Source: an uncultured Prevotella sp. (lineage in GTDB: Bacteria; Bacteroidota; Bacteroidia; Bacteroidales; Bacteroidaceae). Taken from it: a stretch of DNA of 34,781 nt. The notes below the pieces were generated by a model, which was not told the DNA's origin, ran no database searches, and saw only the letters and a list, made by a program, of their open reading frames with translations. The DNA is taken from positions 1 through 34,781 of the forward strand of contig CAJOQT010000043.1 in the NCBI GenBank assembly GCA_905236875.1, read 5' to 3'. Below, piece after piece: positions 23,595-31,232 of the stretch. Positions within the stretch are counted from its first letter, which is position 1. Every line of letters starts with the position of its first letter. Position numbers and translations under genes: made by a program.

Positions 23595-24527
23595 TTATTG
23601 AATATATTTACGTCCGTTCTTGATAACCACACCGTGGTAATTCTTATCGACCTGCTGGCCAGCGAGGTTATAGGCAACTCCCTTGCCGTTATTGACATCA
23701 TTGGTAACCGACAGCATGCCGGTAGAATTCTTCTTATAGAGGAACACATGATCAACAGCCAATGCAGAGCCTTTCTCGGTAATGGTAATATCATACATAC
23801 CAGTATCGGGATCAACTGCACCCTGGGTGTATTTTGAGGGAGTAGCATCATTGAAACCTACACTGAAAATAATGGTACCTGTAGGCTTACTGAAATCACA
23901 CTCGAAGCCAAACTCGCCATCTGGGTCAAGCAGGTCTTTCAAAGGAATGTCCAGATAGTACCACTGATTCATGTCGGGAGCATGACCCACGCCGACCAGC
24001 GTACCAGCCATCTGGCCTACGGCTTTGTTCACCACTATCTGGATCTCATTGTTATTGGGTCCAAAAGTAAACTTAAACTGCTTGGAAGCAGAGGCGGCGC
24101 CAATGTTCATGAAACCGATGTGCAGGATATGGTCCTCGGTGATACAACTGAGGTCGTAGGGCTTTGCCTTGGCTCCAAAGTGGCCGGCACCCCAGTCAAA
24201 CAGCGGTGTCATGTCAAGTTTCTCGTCACCACCCCATGAGTTCTTGTGCGTATCCTCTATATCATAAAGAGTAAACAGTTTGGGATCCCAGTCGGCTGTC
24301 CAGTAATAGAACTGGTTATCCACCATGTTTGGATCAAGGTTCTGGTTTGACAGGATGTCGCTGCCCATGGCCGACACTTGTGCTTCGGGAGCATAGATAA
24401 CCACATAGTCGGTTCCTGTGGTGAAGTCAAAACCTGCGGAAGGTGCCTTGCTGATGTACTGGGCATGTGCTGCAGAAGCCACCATCATTGCACTGATAAC
24501 GAATGACAAAAAGTAATTCTTTTTCAT
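23595..24527 (-). CDS. Secreted single-module protein related to the GH16 C-terminal modules
   Basis: The 310-residue protein has a signal peptide (MKKNYFLSFVISAMMVASAA, cleaved near HAQ). Its body resembles one of the three repeats of the neighbouring GH16 enzyme: HILHIGFMNIG, then MNQWYYLDIPLKDLLD, then LAVDHVFLYKK. It ends with a similar tail, YNLAGQQVDKNYHGVVIKNG. No catalytic residues are apparent; a glucan-binding surface protein is the likeliest role. It is the first gene of the minus-strand operon, with a -7 box about 50 nt upstream and the regulator gene divergent from it, and it precedes the GH16 gene by 6 nt. Confidence 0.75.
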   Translation of the reverse strand: MKKNYFLSFVISAMMVASAAHAQYISKAPSAGFDFTTGTDYVVIYAPEAQVSAMGSDILSNQNLDPNMVDNQFYYWTADWDPKLFTLYDIEDTHKNSWGGDEKLDMTPLFDWGAGHFGAKAKPYDLSCITEDHILHIGFMNIGAASASKQFKFTFGPNNNEIQIVVNKAVGQMAGTLVGVGHAPDMNQWYYLDIPLKDLLDPDGEFGFECDFSKPTGTIIFSVGFNDATPSKYTQGAVDPDTGMYDITITEKGSALAVDHVFLYKKNSTGMLSVTNDVNNGKGVAYNLAGQQVDKNYHGVVIKNGRKYIQ

Positions 24528-24580
24528 ACGATTTTATTTTTAAGTTAATAGTTAATCTGCATGTGATTGCGAATCTGAGC

Positions 24581-24589
24581 ACAAAGATA
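24581..24589 (-). promoter_or_regulatory. -7 box of the glucan operon
   Basis: The minus strand reads TATCTTTGT, matching TAnnTTTG, with a predicted start near 24578 and a leader of about 50 nt before ATG 24527. No standard -33 element is visible at 19-21 nt, which fits a promoter that needs an activator. Confidence 0.6.
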
Positions 24590-24786
24590 TGAATAATAAC
24601 GAAAACTACCATAAAAAATAACTCACAAAAAACTCACTTTTTCCTAATTTTATACGCTTTTTTATTCAATGACTTCCACTATAAAGTAGTATATAAGCAC
24701 CTTGTTTGTAATGGTTTAAAGAGAATAGCGTTGATGATTTTTCCACTTTTTAAGACCTCACAACGAGCCTCAAATGTTAATTAACC

Positions 24787-24808
24787 CCAACAAAAGGCAT
24801 TTTGTTGG
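24787..24808. promoter_or_regulatory. Perfect inverted repeat, possible operator
   Basis: CCAACAAAA and TTTTGTTGG flank a 4-nt loop, about 32 nt upstream of the regulator gene's -7 box. With no T-tract it does not look like a terminator. It could bind a dimeric regulator for either divergent transcript. Confidence 0.45.
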
Positions 24809-24839
24809 CTTTTGGAGATGTGAAACAGCGTAAAAATAC

Positions 24840-24848
24840 TATCTTTGC
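24840..24848 (+). promoter_or_regulatory. -7 box of the regulator gene
   Basis: TATCTTTGC matches the consensus; predicted start near 24851, about 32 nt before ATG 24883. The nearest TTTGG (24811-24815) is 24 nt upstream, wider than normal. Confidence 0.6.
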
Positions 24849-24882
24849 AAACAAATCACTACCGATAAACAGCCACTGACCT

Positions 24883-27864
24883 ATGAAGCTACGTTATGTT
24901 ACACTCCTTATATTAATATTGTTCACGTGCGCAAAAGCCATAGCCCAGTATCCGCAAGTGCGTAATTTTACGACAAACGACTATCAGGGCGGTACTCAGA
25001 ACTGGTGCATCACCAAAGGTCCTAACCAGCGACTTTTCTTCGGAAACAACTACGGTGTCCTGGCATTTGACGGCAAGAGATGGACTTTGAAATACGTTGC
25101 CAACTATTCTTCTGTACGGGCCATATTCTATGACGACGAGTCAGGACGACTGTATGCAGGAGCATCAGAGGAGCTGGGCTATTTCGATACAGACACCCTT
25201 AGCTATTCCGTACGCTATCATTCCCTGACACCATTATTGCCGAAGAGCAGTACGTTTGGAGAAATCTGGAAGATTATCAAGTCTGGTCATGACATCATTT
25301 TCCAGAGCAAGCAGATGCTGTTAGTCTATTCTGAAGAGCAGCAGAAGATGAGAACGGTCAGCAACGGACAGCGCATCGAATGCTCGACACTGGTGAATGG
25401 AGAGATTGTCGTGGCTTGTTCCGATTATGCTGCAACGCTTTCTGCCAGTGGTCTTGTTCCGTTGAAGGGCACGGAACCGTTGAAAGGGAAGGTGGTGAGG
25501 ACGATTCTTTCCTATGGCGGTCAGACACTGTTTGTTACCAGCAGCGACGGCATACTGGCATATAAGGGACCACAGACAATGGACAACGGACAACAGACAA
25601 ACGAAGCACGTCTATTGCCTTTTGATTTGCCCGTGACGGACTATCTAAAGGACAACCAGGTGTTTTGTGCAGACATTGACGGAGATAACATCGCCTTTGG
25701 TACAGTACGTGGAGGATTGGTGATGTATAATATGAAGGACCATGTGGCGGCATACGCAAACACCTATACTTCCTTGCAGAACAACACGGTACTGTCTGTC
25801 ATGTTCGATCAGGATCATCACTTGTGGCTTGCTCTGGACAATGGCATCAGTTATGTGATGAGTGATTCCCCTTTGAATAGTCTGTTCAGCAGTGCCAGTC
25901 AGACCGGTACGGGCTATGCCTCTGCCATCAATGGCGGGCGACTGTATTTGGGTACCAGTCAGGGCTTGTTTGCTACTCCTTTTCCCATTGCAATATCACC
26001 CACACCGCCACAGCCACAGCTGTTGTCGGGTATGACAGGTCAGGTATGGGCGCTGACGGACATTGACGGAACGCTCTTCTGTGGCAATGACAATGGGGCC
26101 TACATCATTCGCGGGACTTCGGCAGAAAGCATCCAAGGCGTAAAGGGTACGTGGGGATTTGAAGGCGGGAAAGACTATATCGTAGGCTGTGACTACGAGG
26201 GATTCTTTGTGCTGAAGCATGAAGGAACCACATGGAAGCTGGCGCACCGCATCAATGGAATTGATGTCATCAGCGGTGAGTTCTATGTTGACGAGGACGG
26301 TACGCTGTGGATATGCCACTGGCAGAAAGGTATCTACCATGTAAGGCTGAGTGAGGATCTGACAACGGTGACCGACATGGAATACTTCCATAATGGCAAC
26401 GGCCTGTTGTTGGATGAAGGGAACCTGCTATGTCGCATTGACGGGAAAATCTATGTGTCGTGTGTTGATGGGTTGTATTGCTACGACTCCAGGACCCGTA
26501 AGCTCGTCCTGGACAAACAGAAGAGCAGCATCTTCGACACATACGGTACGACCTTACGCATCCTGCAGTCTCCCTATGGTGATCTCTGGGCATCGAAAGA
26601 GGGCTATCTGGCGTTGAGCAGACAACGGACAACGAGCCCCCTCCTGACCTCCCCCGACGGGGGGAGGGACAATGGGCAATGGACGACGGACAGTCTCTCG
26701 TTCCGTTATGCCAGTCATAACCTGCATCTCGGGAAAGGCGCGATGTACTCTCTGGACAGTTTGCACATGCTTGTTGCCAGCAACAACGGCTACTTAGTCA
26801 TCAATACAAGACAACGGACAACAGACAACGGACATCGGACAAAACCCTATATTCGCAGGGTGATAGGTACGAATAGTACTGACACCTTGTTGTATCAAGA
26901 CATACTGACATCAGGGGAAAACCCATATATCCGTATTCCCCATACCCAGAACAGCATTCGCATTGAGTTTATCGAGACCGAGTATCGTGAAGAAAATGCC
27001 GTACTTTATCAGTGCATGCTGGAGGGCTATGACAAGGACTGGAGTCAGCAGCAGACCAGCACGTCGAAGGAATATACGCATTTGTCGAAAGGCTCCTATG
27101 TCTTCCGTGTGCGTGCCTACAATAAACTGACAGGCAAGACAACCGAAACCTCCCTTCGTATCATCATCCTACCGGCATGGTACGAAACATGGTGGGCATA
27201 TTGCATCTATTTCCTGTTGTTTGTCTTGGCTGTCTGGTGGTTGTTGAGACATCTCAAACAACGTGCTGACAGGGAGTTGGTCAGGGTACGTCAGGAACAG
27301 GAAAGACAGATGAAGGAGCAACAGCAACAGTTCTCCTTGGAGCAGGCGGAGAAGGAGCGTGAGCTCATTAAGTTACGTGCCGAACAGCTAGAATACGATA
27401 TGAAGGCGAATGCCAGCAAACTGGCAGACTCGACGATGAACCTGATGCGCAAGAACGATATGCTGCTGTCGCTTGACACACAGATGAGCGACCTCACCGA
27501 GAGTGTTCGGCGCGAAGATCCCAAGAACAGCATCACCCGCAAGATCAAGGAGATACGTCGTGACATTCAGCAGAACATCAACGATGACGAGAACTGGGAG
27601 AAGTTTGAGGAGAACTTCAACTTGGTCTATGACAACTACATGCGTAAGCTGATAGCCCGTTTCCCGGACCTGAAGCTAAACGACCGCAAGCTGTGTGCCT
27701 ATCTGCGTATGGGACTTTCGTCGAAAGAGATGGCTTCACTGCTTAATACCAGTACCCGCAGCATAGAGACAGCCCGCTATCGTCTGCGCAAGAAACTTCA
27801 GATGGAGAGTGGTGATAATCTGAAGGAGTTTATCCAAAGGTTGGAGGACGGTTCGGACGACTGA
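24883..27864 (+). CDS. Membrane-spanning regulator: beta-propeller sensor, Y_Y_Y domain, LuxR-type HTH
   Basis: The 993-residue protein has a signal peptide (about 1-21, MKLRYVTLLILILFTCAKAI). A periplasmic sensor of propeller-type repeats (about 25-700) and a Y_Y_Y domain (about 706-756; YQCMLEGYDKDW ... YVFRVRAYN) follow. One membrane helix (about 767-789; WWAYCIYFLLFVLAVWWLLR), a long coiled coil (about 789-866) and a LuxR/GerE-type helix-turn-helix (about 926-982; LNDRKLCAYLRMGLSSKEMA) complete it. There are no kinase or receiver domains, so it is not a hybrid two-component system but resembles SusR-type one-protein regulators. Placed divergently beside the glucan operon, it probably senses glucan breakdown products and switches the operon on (inference). 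Three loops are built from GACAACG heptamer repeats and one contains a GC-rich palindrome (LSRQRTTSPLLTSPDGGRDN). Confidence 0.82.
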   Translation: MKLRYVTLLILILFTCAKAIAQYPQVRNFTTNDYQGGTQNWCITKGPNQRLFFGNNYGVLAFDGKRWTLKYVANYSSVRAIFYDDESGRLYAGASEELGYFDTDTLSYSVRYHSLTPLLPKSSTFGEIWKIIKSGHDIIFQSKQMLLVYSEEQQKMRTVSNGQRIECSTLVNGEIVVACSDYAATLSASGLVPLKGTEPLKGKVVRTILSYGGQTLFVTSSDGILAYKGPQTMDNGQQTNEARLLPFDLPVTDYLKDNQVFCADIDGDNIAFGTVRGGLVMYNMKDHVAAYANTYTSLQNNTVLSVMFDQDHHLWLALDNGISYVMSDSPLNSLFSSASQTGTGYASAINGGRLYLGTSQGLFATPFPIAISPTPPQPQLLSGMTGQVWALTDIDGTLFCGNDNGAYIIRGTSAESIQGVKGTWGFEGGKDYIVGCDYEGFFVLKHEGTTWKLAHRINGIDVISGEFYVDEDGTLWICHWQKGIYHVRLSEDLTTVTDMEYFHNGNGLLLDEGNLLCRIDGKIYVSCVDGLYCYDSRTRKLVLDKQKSSIFDTYGTTLRILQSPYGDLWASKEGYLALSRQRTTSPLLTSPDGGRDNGQWTTDSLSFRYASHNLHLGKGAMYSLDSLHMLVASNNGYLVINTRQRTTDNGHRTKPYIRRVIGTNSTDTLLYQDILTSGENPYIRIPHTQNSIRIEFIETEYREENAVLYQCMLEGYDKDWSQQQTSTSKEYTHLSKGSYVFRVRAYNKLTGKTTETSLRIIILPAWYETWWAYCIYFLLFVLAVWWLLRHLKQRADRELVRVRQEQERQMKEQQQQFSLEQAEKERELIKLRAEQLEYDMKANASKLADSTMNLMRKNDMLLSLDTQMSDLTESVRREDPKNSITRKIKEIRRDIQQNINDDENWEKFEENFNLVYDNYMRKLIARFPDLKLNDRKLCAYLRMGLSSKEMASLLNTSTRSIETARYRLRKKLQMESGDNLKEFIQRLEDGSDD
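25575..25602. repeat. Heptamer tandem repeat, GACAACG type (site 1 in the regulator)
   Basis: Four 7-mers: GACAATG, GACAACG, GACAACA, GACAAAC. In frame they encode QTMDNGQQTN in a loop of the sensor region. Confidence 0.75.
26621..26634. repeat. Heptamer tandem repeat, GACAACG type (site 2, left part)
   Basis: Two exact GACAACG units directly left of the GC-rich palindrome at 26635-26667. Confidence 0.7.
26635..26667. repeat. GC-rich palindrome between two heptamer arrays
   Basis: CCTCCCCC (26648-26655) pairs with GGGGGAGG (26660-26667). At 33 nt, counted between the two heptamer runs, it keeps the frame. It shares CCCCCTCCTGACCTCCCCC with the opposite strand of the element at 13452-13498. 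Confidence 0.75.
26668..26695. repeat. Heptamer tandem repeat, GACAACG type (site 2, right part)
   Basis: Four 7-mers: GACAATG, GGCAATG, GACGACG, GACAGTC, beginning immediately after the palindrome. Confidence 0.7.
26810..26844. repeat. Heptamer tandem repeat, GACAACG type (site 3 in the regulator)
   Basis: Five 7-mers: GACAACG, GACAACA, GACAACG, GACATCG, GACAAAA. They encode RQRTTDNGHRTK between sensor and Y_Y_Y domain. Confidence 0.75.
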
Positions 27865-27885
27865 ACCGCCCGACATACTTTTGAA

Positions 27886-27909
27886 GGATGAGGGATGAGA
27901 GATGAGGGG
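27886..27909. repeat. Heptamer tandem repeat, GGATGAG type
   Basis: Three 7-mers, GGATGAG, GGATGAG, AGATGAG, plus a partial fourth, 21 nt after the regulator's stop codon. Confidence 0.7.
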
Positions 27910-27968
27910 ATATTTGGAAAATAATAAAAGTTTTTCCGAAATTCTTTCTTTACGTTTATTTTTTTTCT

Positions 27969-27977
27969 TACCTTTGC
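27969..27977 (+). promoter_or_regulatory. -7 box upstream of the corA-like gene
   Basis: TACCTTTGC is a full consensus match; predicted start near 27980. The resulting leader of about 149 nt is the longest in the window and contains a tiny open frame and a heptamer repeat. Confidence 0.65.
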
Positions 27978-28005
27978 AGCGTTAAACCAATTATTAACAA
28001 GAAAT

Positions 28006-28041
28006 ATGGACGACTACCCGGCGGATAATTACAATTCGTAA
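28006..28041 (+). other. Micro-ORF in the corA leader, with in-frame continuation after its stop
   Basis: ATG GAC GAC opens an 11-codon frame (MDDYPADNYNS) that ends in TAA at 28039-28041. The same frame continues for 19 sense codons (GEGRGGKAADPFAAKNYAL) to TGA at 28099-28101. The region is more GC-rich than its surroundings. It could be a leader peptide, a small protein broken by one stop codon, or chance. Confidence 0.35.
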
Positions 28042-28086
28042 GGCGAGGGAAGAGGTGGCAAGGCTGCTGATCCCTTTGCCGCTAAA

Positions 28087-28111
28087 AATTATGCATTGTG
28101 AATTATGCATT
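28087..28111. repeat. Heptamer tandem repeat, AATTATG/CATTGTG type
   Basis: AATTATG, CATTGTG, AATTATG, CATT: period 7 with alternating words, 17 nt before the corA-like start codon. Confidence 0.65.
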
Positions 28112-28128
28112 AAAAAGGATTAGCAACA

Positions 28129-29055
28129 ATGAAGACTTATTGGAACTACAACGAGGGCCTAACCCAGCTCAACGAGTGGCAGCCCAATTGCTGGATACAA
28201 GTAACGTGTCCTACCGATGAGGACCAGCAGATGCTGGAGGAACAGTTCAGTATCCCCGACTATTTCATGAGCGACATCAGTGATGCCGACGAGCGTGCCC
28301 GCTATGAGTACGACGACGGTTGGATGCTCATCATCCTGCGTATCCCTTATGTCAAGGAGATACGTTCACGTACTCCATATACGACGGTGCCTTTGGGCAT
28401 CATCCACAAGCGTGACGTCACCATTACCGTTTGTTACTTCGAGACGAACATGATGATCGACTTCGTCAGTTTCCAGCAGAAGCGCGGTGAGGGCTTTACC
28501 GACTTTGTAGATATGACGTTCCGGTTATTCCTCTCCAGTGCCGTTTGGTACCTGAAGCGACTCAAACAGATTAACATGCTTATTGAGAAGGCCAAGCGTA
28601 ACCTGGATCAGGAGGTGAACAACGAGAGCCTTATTGGACTCAGCCGCCTGCAAGACTCGCTGACCTATTTCGTCACTTCCATCCGTGGCAACGAGACCTT
28701 GCTGTCAAAGCTGAAGTTTAAACTTCAGATTGACGAGCTGGATGCAGACCTCATCGAGGATGTCAATATTGAGATGTCTCAGGCCCGCGAAACGGCCAAC
28801 ATCTACTCGAACATTCTGGAATCGACAATGGATACCTACCAGAGTATTATCAACAACAATATGAACACCATCATGCGTACGCTGACTTCAGTGACCATCA
28901 TTCTGATGTTGCCTACGCTGGTGGCTTCCTTCTTCGGTATGAACCTTGTCAACGGAATGGAGGAGAACCCCGTTGGCTTCATCGTTGCCATTCTTATCAG
29001 TGTCATTATTTCTGTAGCCTCCTGGTTCTTCTTCAGACACAAGAGGCTTGTATAG
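28129..29055 (+). CDS. corA: CorA-family magnesium/divalent cation transporter
   Basis: This is an inner-membrane channel for Mg2+ or related divalent ions. The 308-residue protein has an acidic N-terminal cytoplasmic domain (DYFMSDISDADERARYEYDD), a long helical stalk (LKRLKQINMLIEKAKRNLDQ) and two C-terminal membrane helices (about 250-270 and 283-303). The family signature GMN stands at 270-272 in SFFGMNLVNGME. Length and architecture fit CorA homologues of Bacteroidetes. The leader is long and holds a micro-ORF, so regulation at the RNA level is possible. Two inverted heptamer arrays follow the stop codon and can form a hairpin. Confidence 0.9.
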   Translation: MKTYWNYNEGLTQLNEWQPNCWIQVTCPTDEDQQMLEEQFSIPDYFMSDISDADERARYEYDDGWMLIILRIPYVKEIRSRTPYTTVPLGIIHKRDVTITVCYFETNMMIDFVSFQQKRGEGFTDFVDMTFRLFLSSAVWYLKRLKQINMLIEKAKRNLDQEVNNESLIGLSRLQDSLTYFVTSIRGNETLLSKLKFKLQIDELDADLIEDVNIEMSQARETANIYSNILESTMDTYQSIINNNMNTIMRTLTSVTIILMLPTLVASFFGMNLVNGMEENPVGFIVAILISVIISVASWFFFRHKRLV

Positions 29056-29144
29056 AGTTAGGAGTTAGTAATTATGGGAGAAAAGCGTTAAAAAAACATA
29101 AAGGTAGCGCCAAACTCCTAGTTACTAACTCCTAACTCCTAACT
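29056..29144. repeat. Inverted heptamer arrays, AACTCCT type, after corA
   Basis: AGTTAGGAGTTAGTAA (29056-29071) is the exact reverse complement of 29122-29137. The right side is a run of 7-mers at 29113-29144: AACTCCT, AGTTACT, AACTCCT, AACTCCT, AACT, followed by TTTTT. A 16-bp stem with a loop of about 50 nt can form, possibly ending the corA transcript. The array also occupies the -33 region of the next promoter. Confidence 0.75.
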
Positions 29145-29150
29145 TTTTCC

Positions 29151-29159
29151 TAATTTTGT
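29151..29159 (+). promoter_or_regulatory. -7 box of the DUF349 gene
   Basis: TAATTTTGT matches TAnnTTTG; predicted start near 29162, about 47 nt before ATG 29209. No -33 motif is seen, and the expected place is filled by the heptamer array. Confidence 0.55.
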
Positions 29160-29208
29160 GGCTTGATATGTATGATCTAACCTAATTTTAAACTAAAACG
29201 TTTAAACA

Positions 29209-31212
29209 ATGGACTCTCAAGAAAAAGCCCTTGAAATGGGAACACAGGAGCAATTGGAACAGCCAATTGAAGCTCCTATCGAAGCAACCGTAGTAGAAGA
29301 ACCCGTAGAAGAAGTAGCAGCTGAAGAACCTGTCGCAGCCGAAGAACCCGCTGTGGTTGAGGAACCTGCCCCTGCAATTGAGGAGGTCGTCGCAGCCGAA
29401 GAACCCGCTGCGGTCGAGAAAGAACCCGCCGCAGTTGAGGAACCTGTAACAGCCGAAGAACCTGTCACAGTTGAGGAACCAGCCGCAGTCGAGGAGCTTG
29501 AGCGCAAAGTGTATGAATCCAAGAAGGAGATACTCGAGCGTGTCAAGGAGATTGCACACGGTGACGAACCGTTGCAGAAGGACGAGATAGACTATCTGAA
29601 GACAGTCTTCTACAAGTTACACATCGCTGAACGTGATGCTCAGTTCAAGGCATATACAGAAGCTGGAGGAGACCCCGCTACCTATCAGATTGTCCCTGAT
29701 TCTGAAGAAGAAGCTTTCAAGGCTGAGATGGGTATCATCAAAGAAAAGCGTGCCCAGCTCTTCAAGGAACAGGAGGCCGAGAAAGCCGACAACCTGAAGA
29801 AGAAGCTTGACATCATTGAGAAGATAAAGGCGCTGGTCACTTCACCCGAAGAGGCCAACAAGTCATATCAGACCTTCAAGGCCTTGCAGCAGGAATGGAA
29901 GGAAATCAAGAACGTGCCCGCAGAGAAGGCCAACGAGCTGTGGCGTAACTATCAGTTGTATGTTGAGCAGTTCTACGACCTGCTCAAGTTGAACAGCGAG
30001 GCCCGTGAGTACGACTTCAAGAAGAACCTTGAGTTGAAGACCAAGCTCTGTGAGGCTGCCGAACGGCTGGCCGAAGAGCCTGACGTCATCAGTGCTTTCC
30101 ATCAGCTGCAGAAGCTGCATCAGGAATATCGTGAGACAGGTCCTGTCAACAAGGAACTGCGTGAGGAGATCTGGACACGTTTCAAGACTGCATCAACCGT
30201 TATCAACAAGCGCCATCAGCAGCATTTCGAGGCGTTGCGTGCCAAGGAAGAGGAAAATCTGGCGCGTAAGACTGTGCTTTGTGAGAAGGTAGAGGCAATT
30301 GCCTCCGCTGAGAGTAAGGGTTCCAATGACTGGGAGAAGCGCACCAAGGAGATCATTGACATACAGGCAGAGTGGAAGACTATCGGTTTTGCTCCGCAGA
30401 AGATGAATGTCAAGATTTTCGAGCGCTTCCGTGCTGCTTGCGACGACTTCTTTACCAAGAAGGCAGAATACTTCAAGACCCTGAAGGAGACCTTCAAGGA
30501 GAATGCCGAGAAGAAACGTGCCCTTATCGAGAAGGCTAAAGCCCTGCAAGACTCTACAGAGTGGAAATCGACGAGCGACAAGCTCATTGCCCTGCAGAAG
30601 GAATGGAAGACCATCGGCATGGTACCCAAGAAACTGGGTGACCAGCTGTGGGAGGAGTTCTTGGGAGCCTGCAATAAGTTCTTTGAGGCCCGCAATGCAG
30701 CTGGCGCAGGTCAGCGCAGCGAAGAGCATCAGAATCTTGCCAAGAAGCGTGAGGTGATCGAGAAGCTTAAGGCCATAGCCGAAGAGAGTGGTGAAGGCTT
30801 GCAGGAAAAGGTGCAGAAGCTCGTTGAAGAATACCAGAGCATCGGTCATGTGCCCTTCAAGGAGAAAGACAAGGTCTATGAGGAATACCATGCTGTGCTC
30901 GATAAGTTGTATGCCGAGTTGAACATCAGCGTTGCCAAACGTCGCCTCAATAAGTTCAAGAGCAGCCTCAAGCAGGTGGCAGAACGTGGTGAGAACGCCC
31001 TTGACAATGAGCGTGCCCGTCTGATGCGTCAGTATGAGACCATCAAGCAGGAGGTACAAACCTACGAGAATAACCTCGGCTTCCTCAATGCTTCCAGCAA
31101 GAAGGGTAACTCACTCATTGACGAGATGAACCGCAAGGTACAGAAACTGAAGGATGACATGAACCTGGTTCGCGAGAAGATCAAGGCCATTGATGCCGAG
31201 AACCGCGAGTAA
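29209..31212 (+). CDS. DUF349 domain protein with Glu/Pro/Ala-rich N-terminus
   Basis: This 667-residue, probably cytoplasmic protein has no signal peptide. Residues about 15-95 are a low-complexity run of EEPAAVEEPV-type repeats. The rest is helical, with repeated units carrying the DUF349 pattern 'W...G.vp......lw..F..a.d.Ff': FKALQQEWKEIKNVPAEKAN, LHQEYRETGPVNKELREEIW, IQAEWKTIGFAPQKMNVKIF, LQKEWKTIGMVPKKLGDQLW and VEEYQSIGHVPFKEKDKVYE. A coiled-coil tail follows. The function of DUF349 proteins is not settled. The gene has its own promoter and converges with cdsA, 20 nt away, without an obvious terminator between them. Confidence 0.88.
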   Translation: MDSQEKALEMGTQEQLEQPIEAPIEATVVEEPVEEVAAEEPVAAEEPAVVEEPAPAIEEVVAAEEPAAVEKEPAAVEEPVTAEEPVTVEEPAAVEELERKVYESKKEILERVKEIAHGDEPLQKDEIDYLKTVFYKLHIAERDAQFKAYTEAGGDPATYQIVPDSEEEAFKAEMGIIKEKRAQLFKEQEAEKADNLKKKLDIIEKIKALVTSPEEANKSYQTFKALQQEWKEIKNVPAEKANELWRNYQLYVEQFYDLLKLNSEAREYDFKKNLELKTKLCEAAERLAEEPDVISAFHQLQKLHQEYRETGPVNKELREEIWTRFKTASTVINKRHQQHFEALRAKEEENLARKTVLCEKVEAIASAESKGSNDWEKRTKEIIDIQAEWKTIGFAPQKMNVKIFERFRAACDDFFTKKAEYFKTLKETFKENAEKKRALIEKAKALQDSTEWKSTSDKLIALQKEWKTIGMVPKKLGDQLWEEFLGACNKFFEARNAAGAGQRSEEHQNLAKKREVIEKLKAIAEESGEGLQEKVQKLVEEYQSIGHVPFKEKDKVYEEYHAVLDKLYAELNISVAKRRLNKFKSSLKQVAERGENALDNERARLMRQYETIKQEVQTYENNLGFLNASSKKGNSLIDEMNRKVQKLKDDMNLVREKIKAIDAENRE

Positions 31213-31232
31213 GAAGGGTTCATGCCTTTCCT

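Larger units (their letters stand above)
24528..24882. other. Intergenic control region between glucan operon and regulator
   Basis: This 355-nt AT-rich stretch has no gene that I can support. It holds a minus-strand -7 box (24581-24589), a plus-strand -7 box (24840-24848) and a 9-bp perfect inverted repeat (24787-24808). The part between 24610 and 24780 shows nothing I recognise. Confidence 0.7.

Noticed and set aside
25575..26844. GACAACG repeats as a possible CRISPR array
   Set aside because: Units are 7 nt with no spacers of 25-40 nt, they lie inside a coding gene, and there are no cas genes.
28042..28084. Riboswitch in the corA leader
   Set aside because: A weak GGCAAGG/CCTTTGCC pairing is visible but no conserved core of a known Mg2+ riboswitch can be recognised.
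31213..31232. Possible terminator between the DUF349 gene and cdsA
   Set aside because: Only a 4-5 bp stem can be drawn and there is no T-tract.
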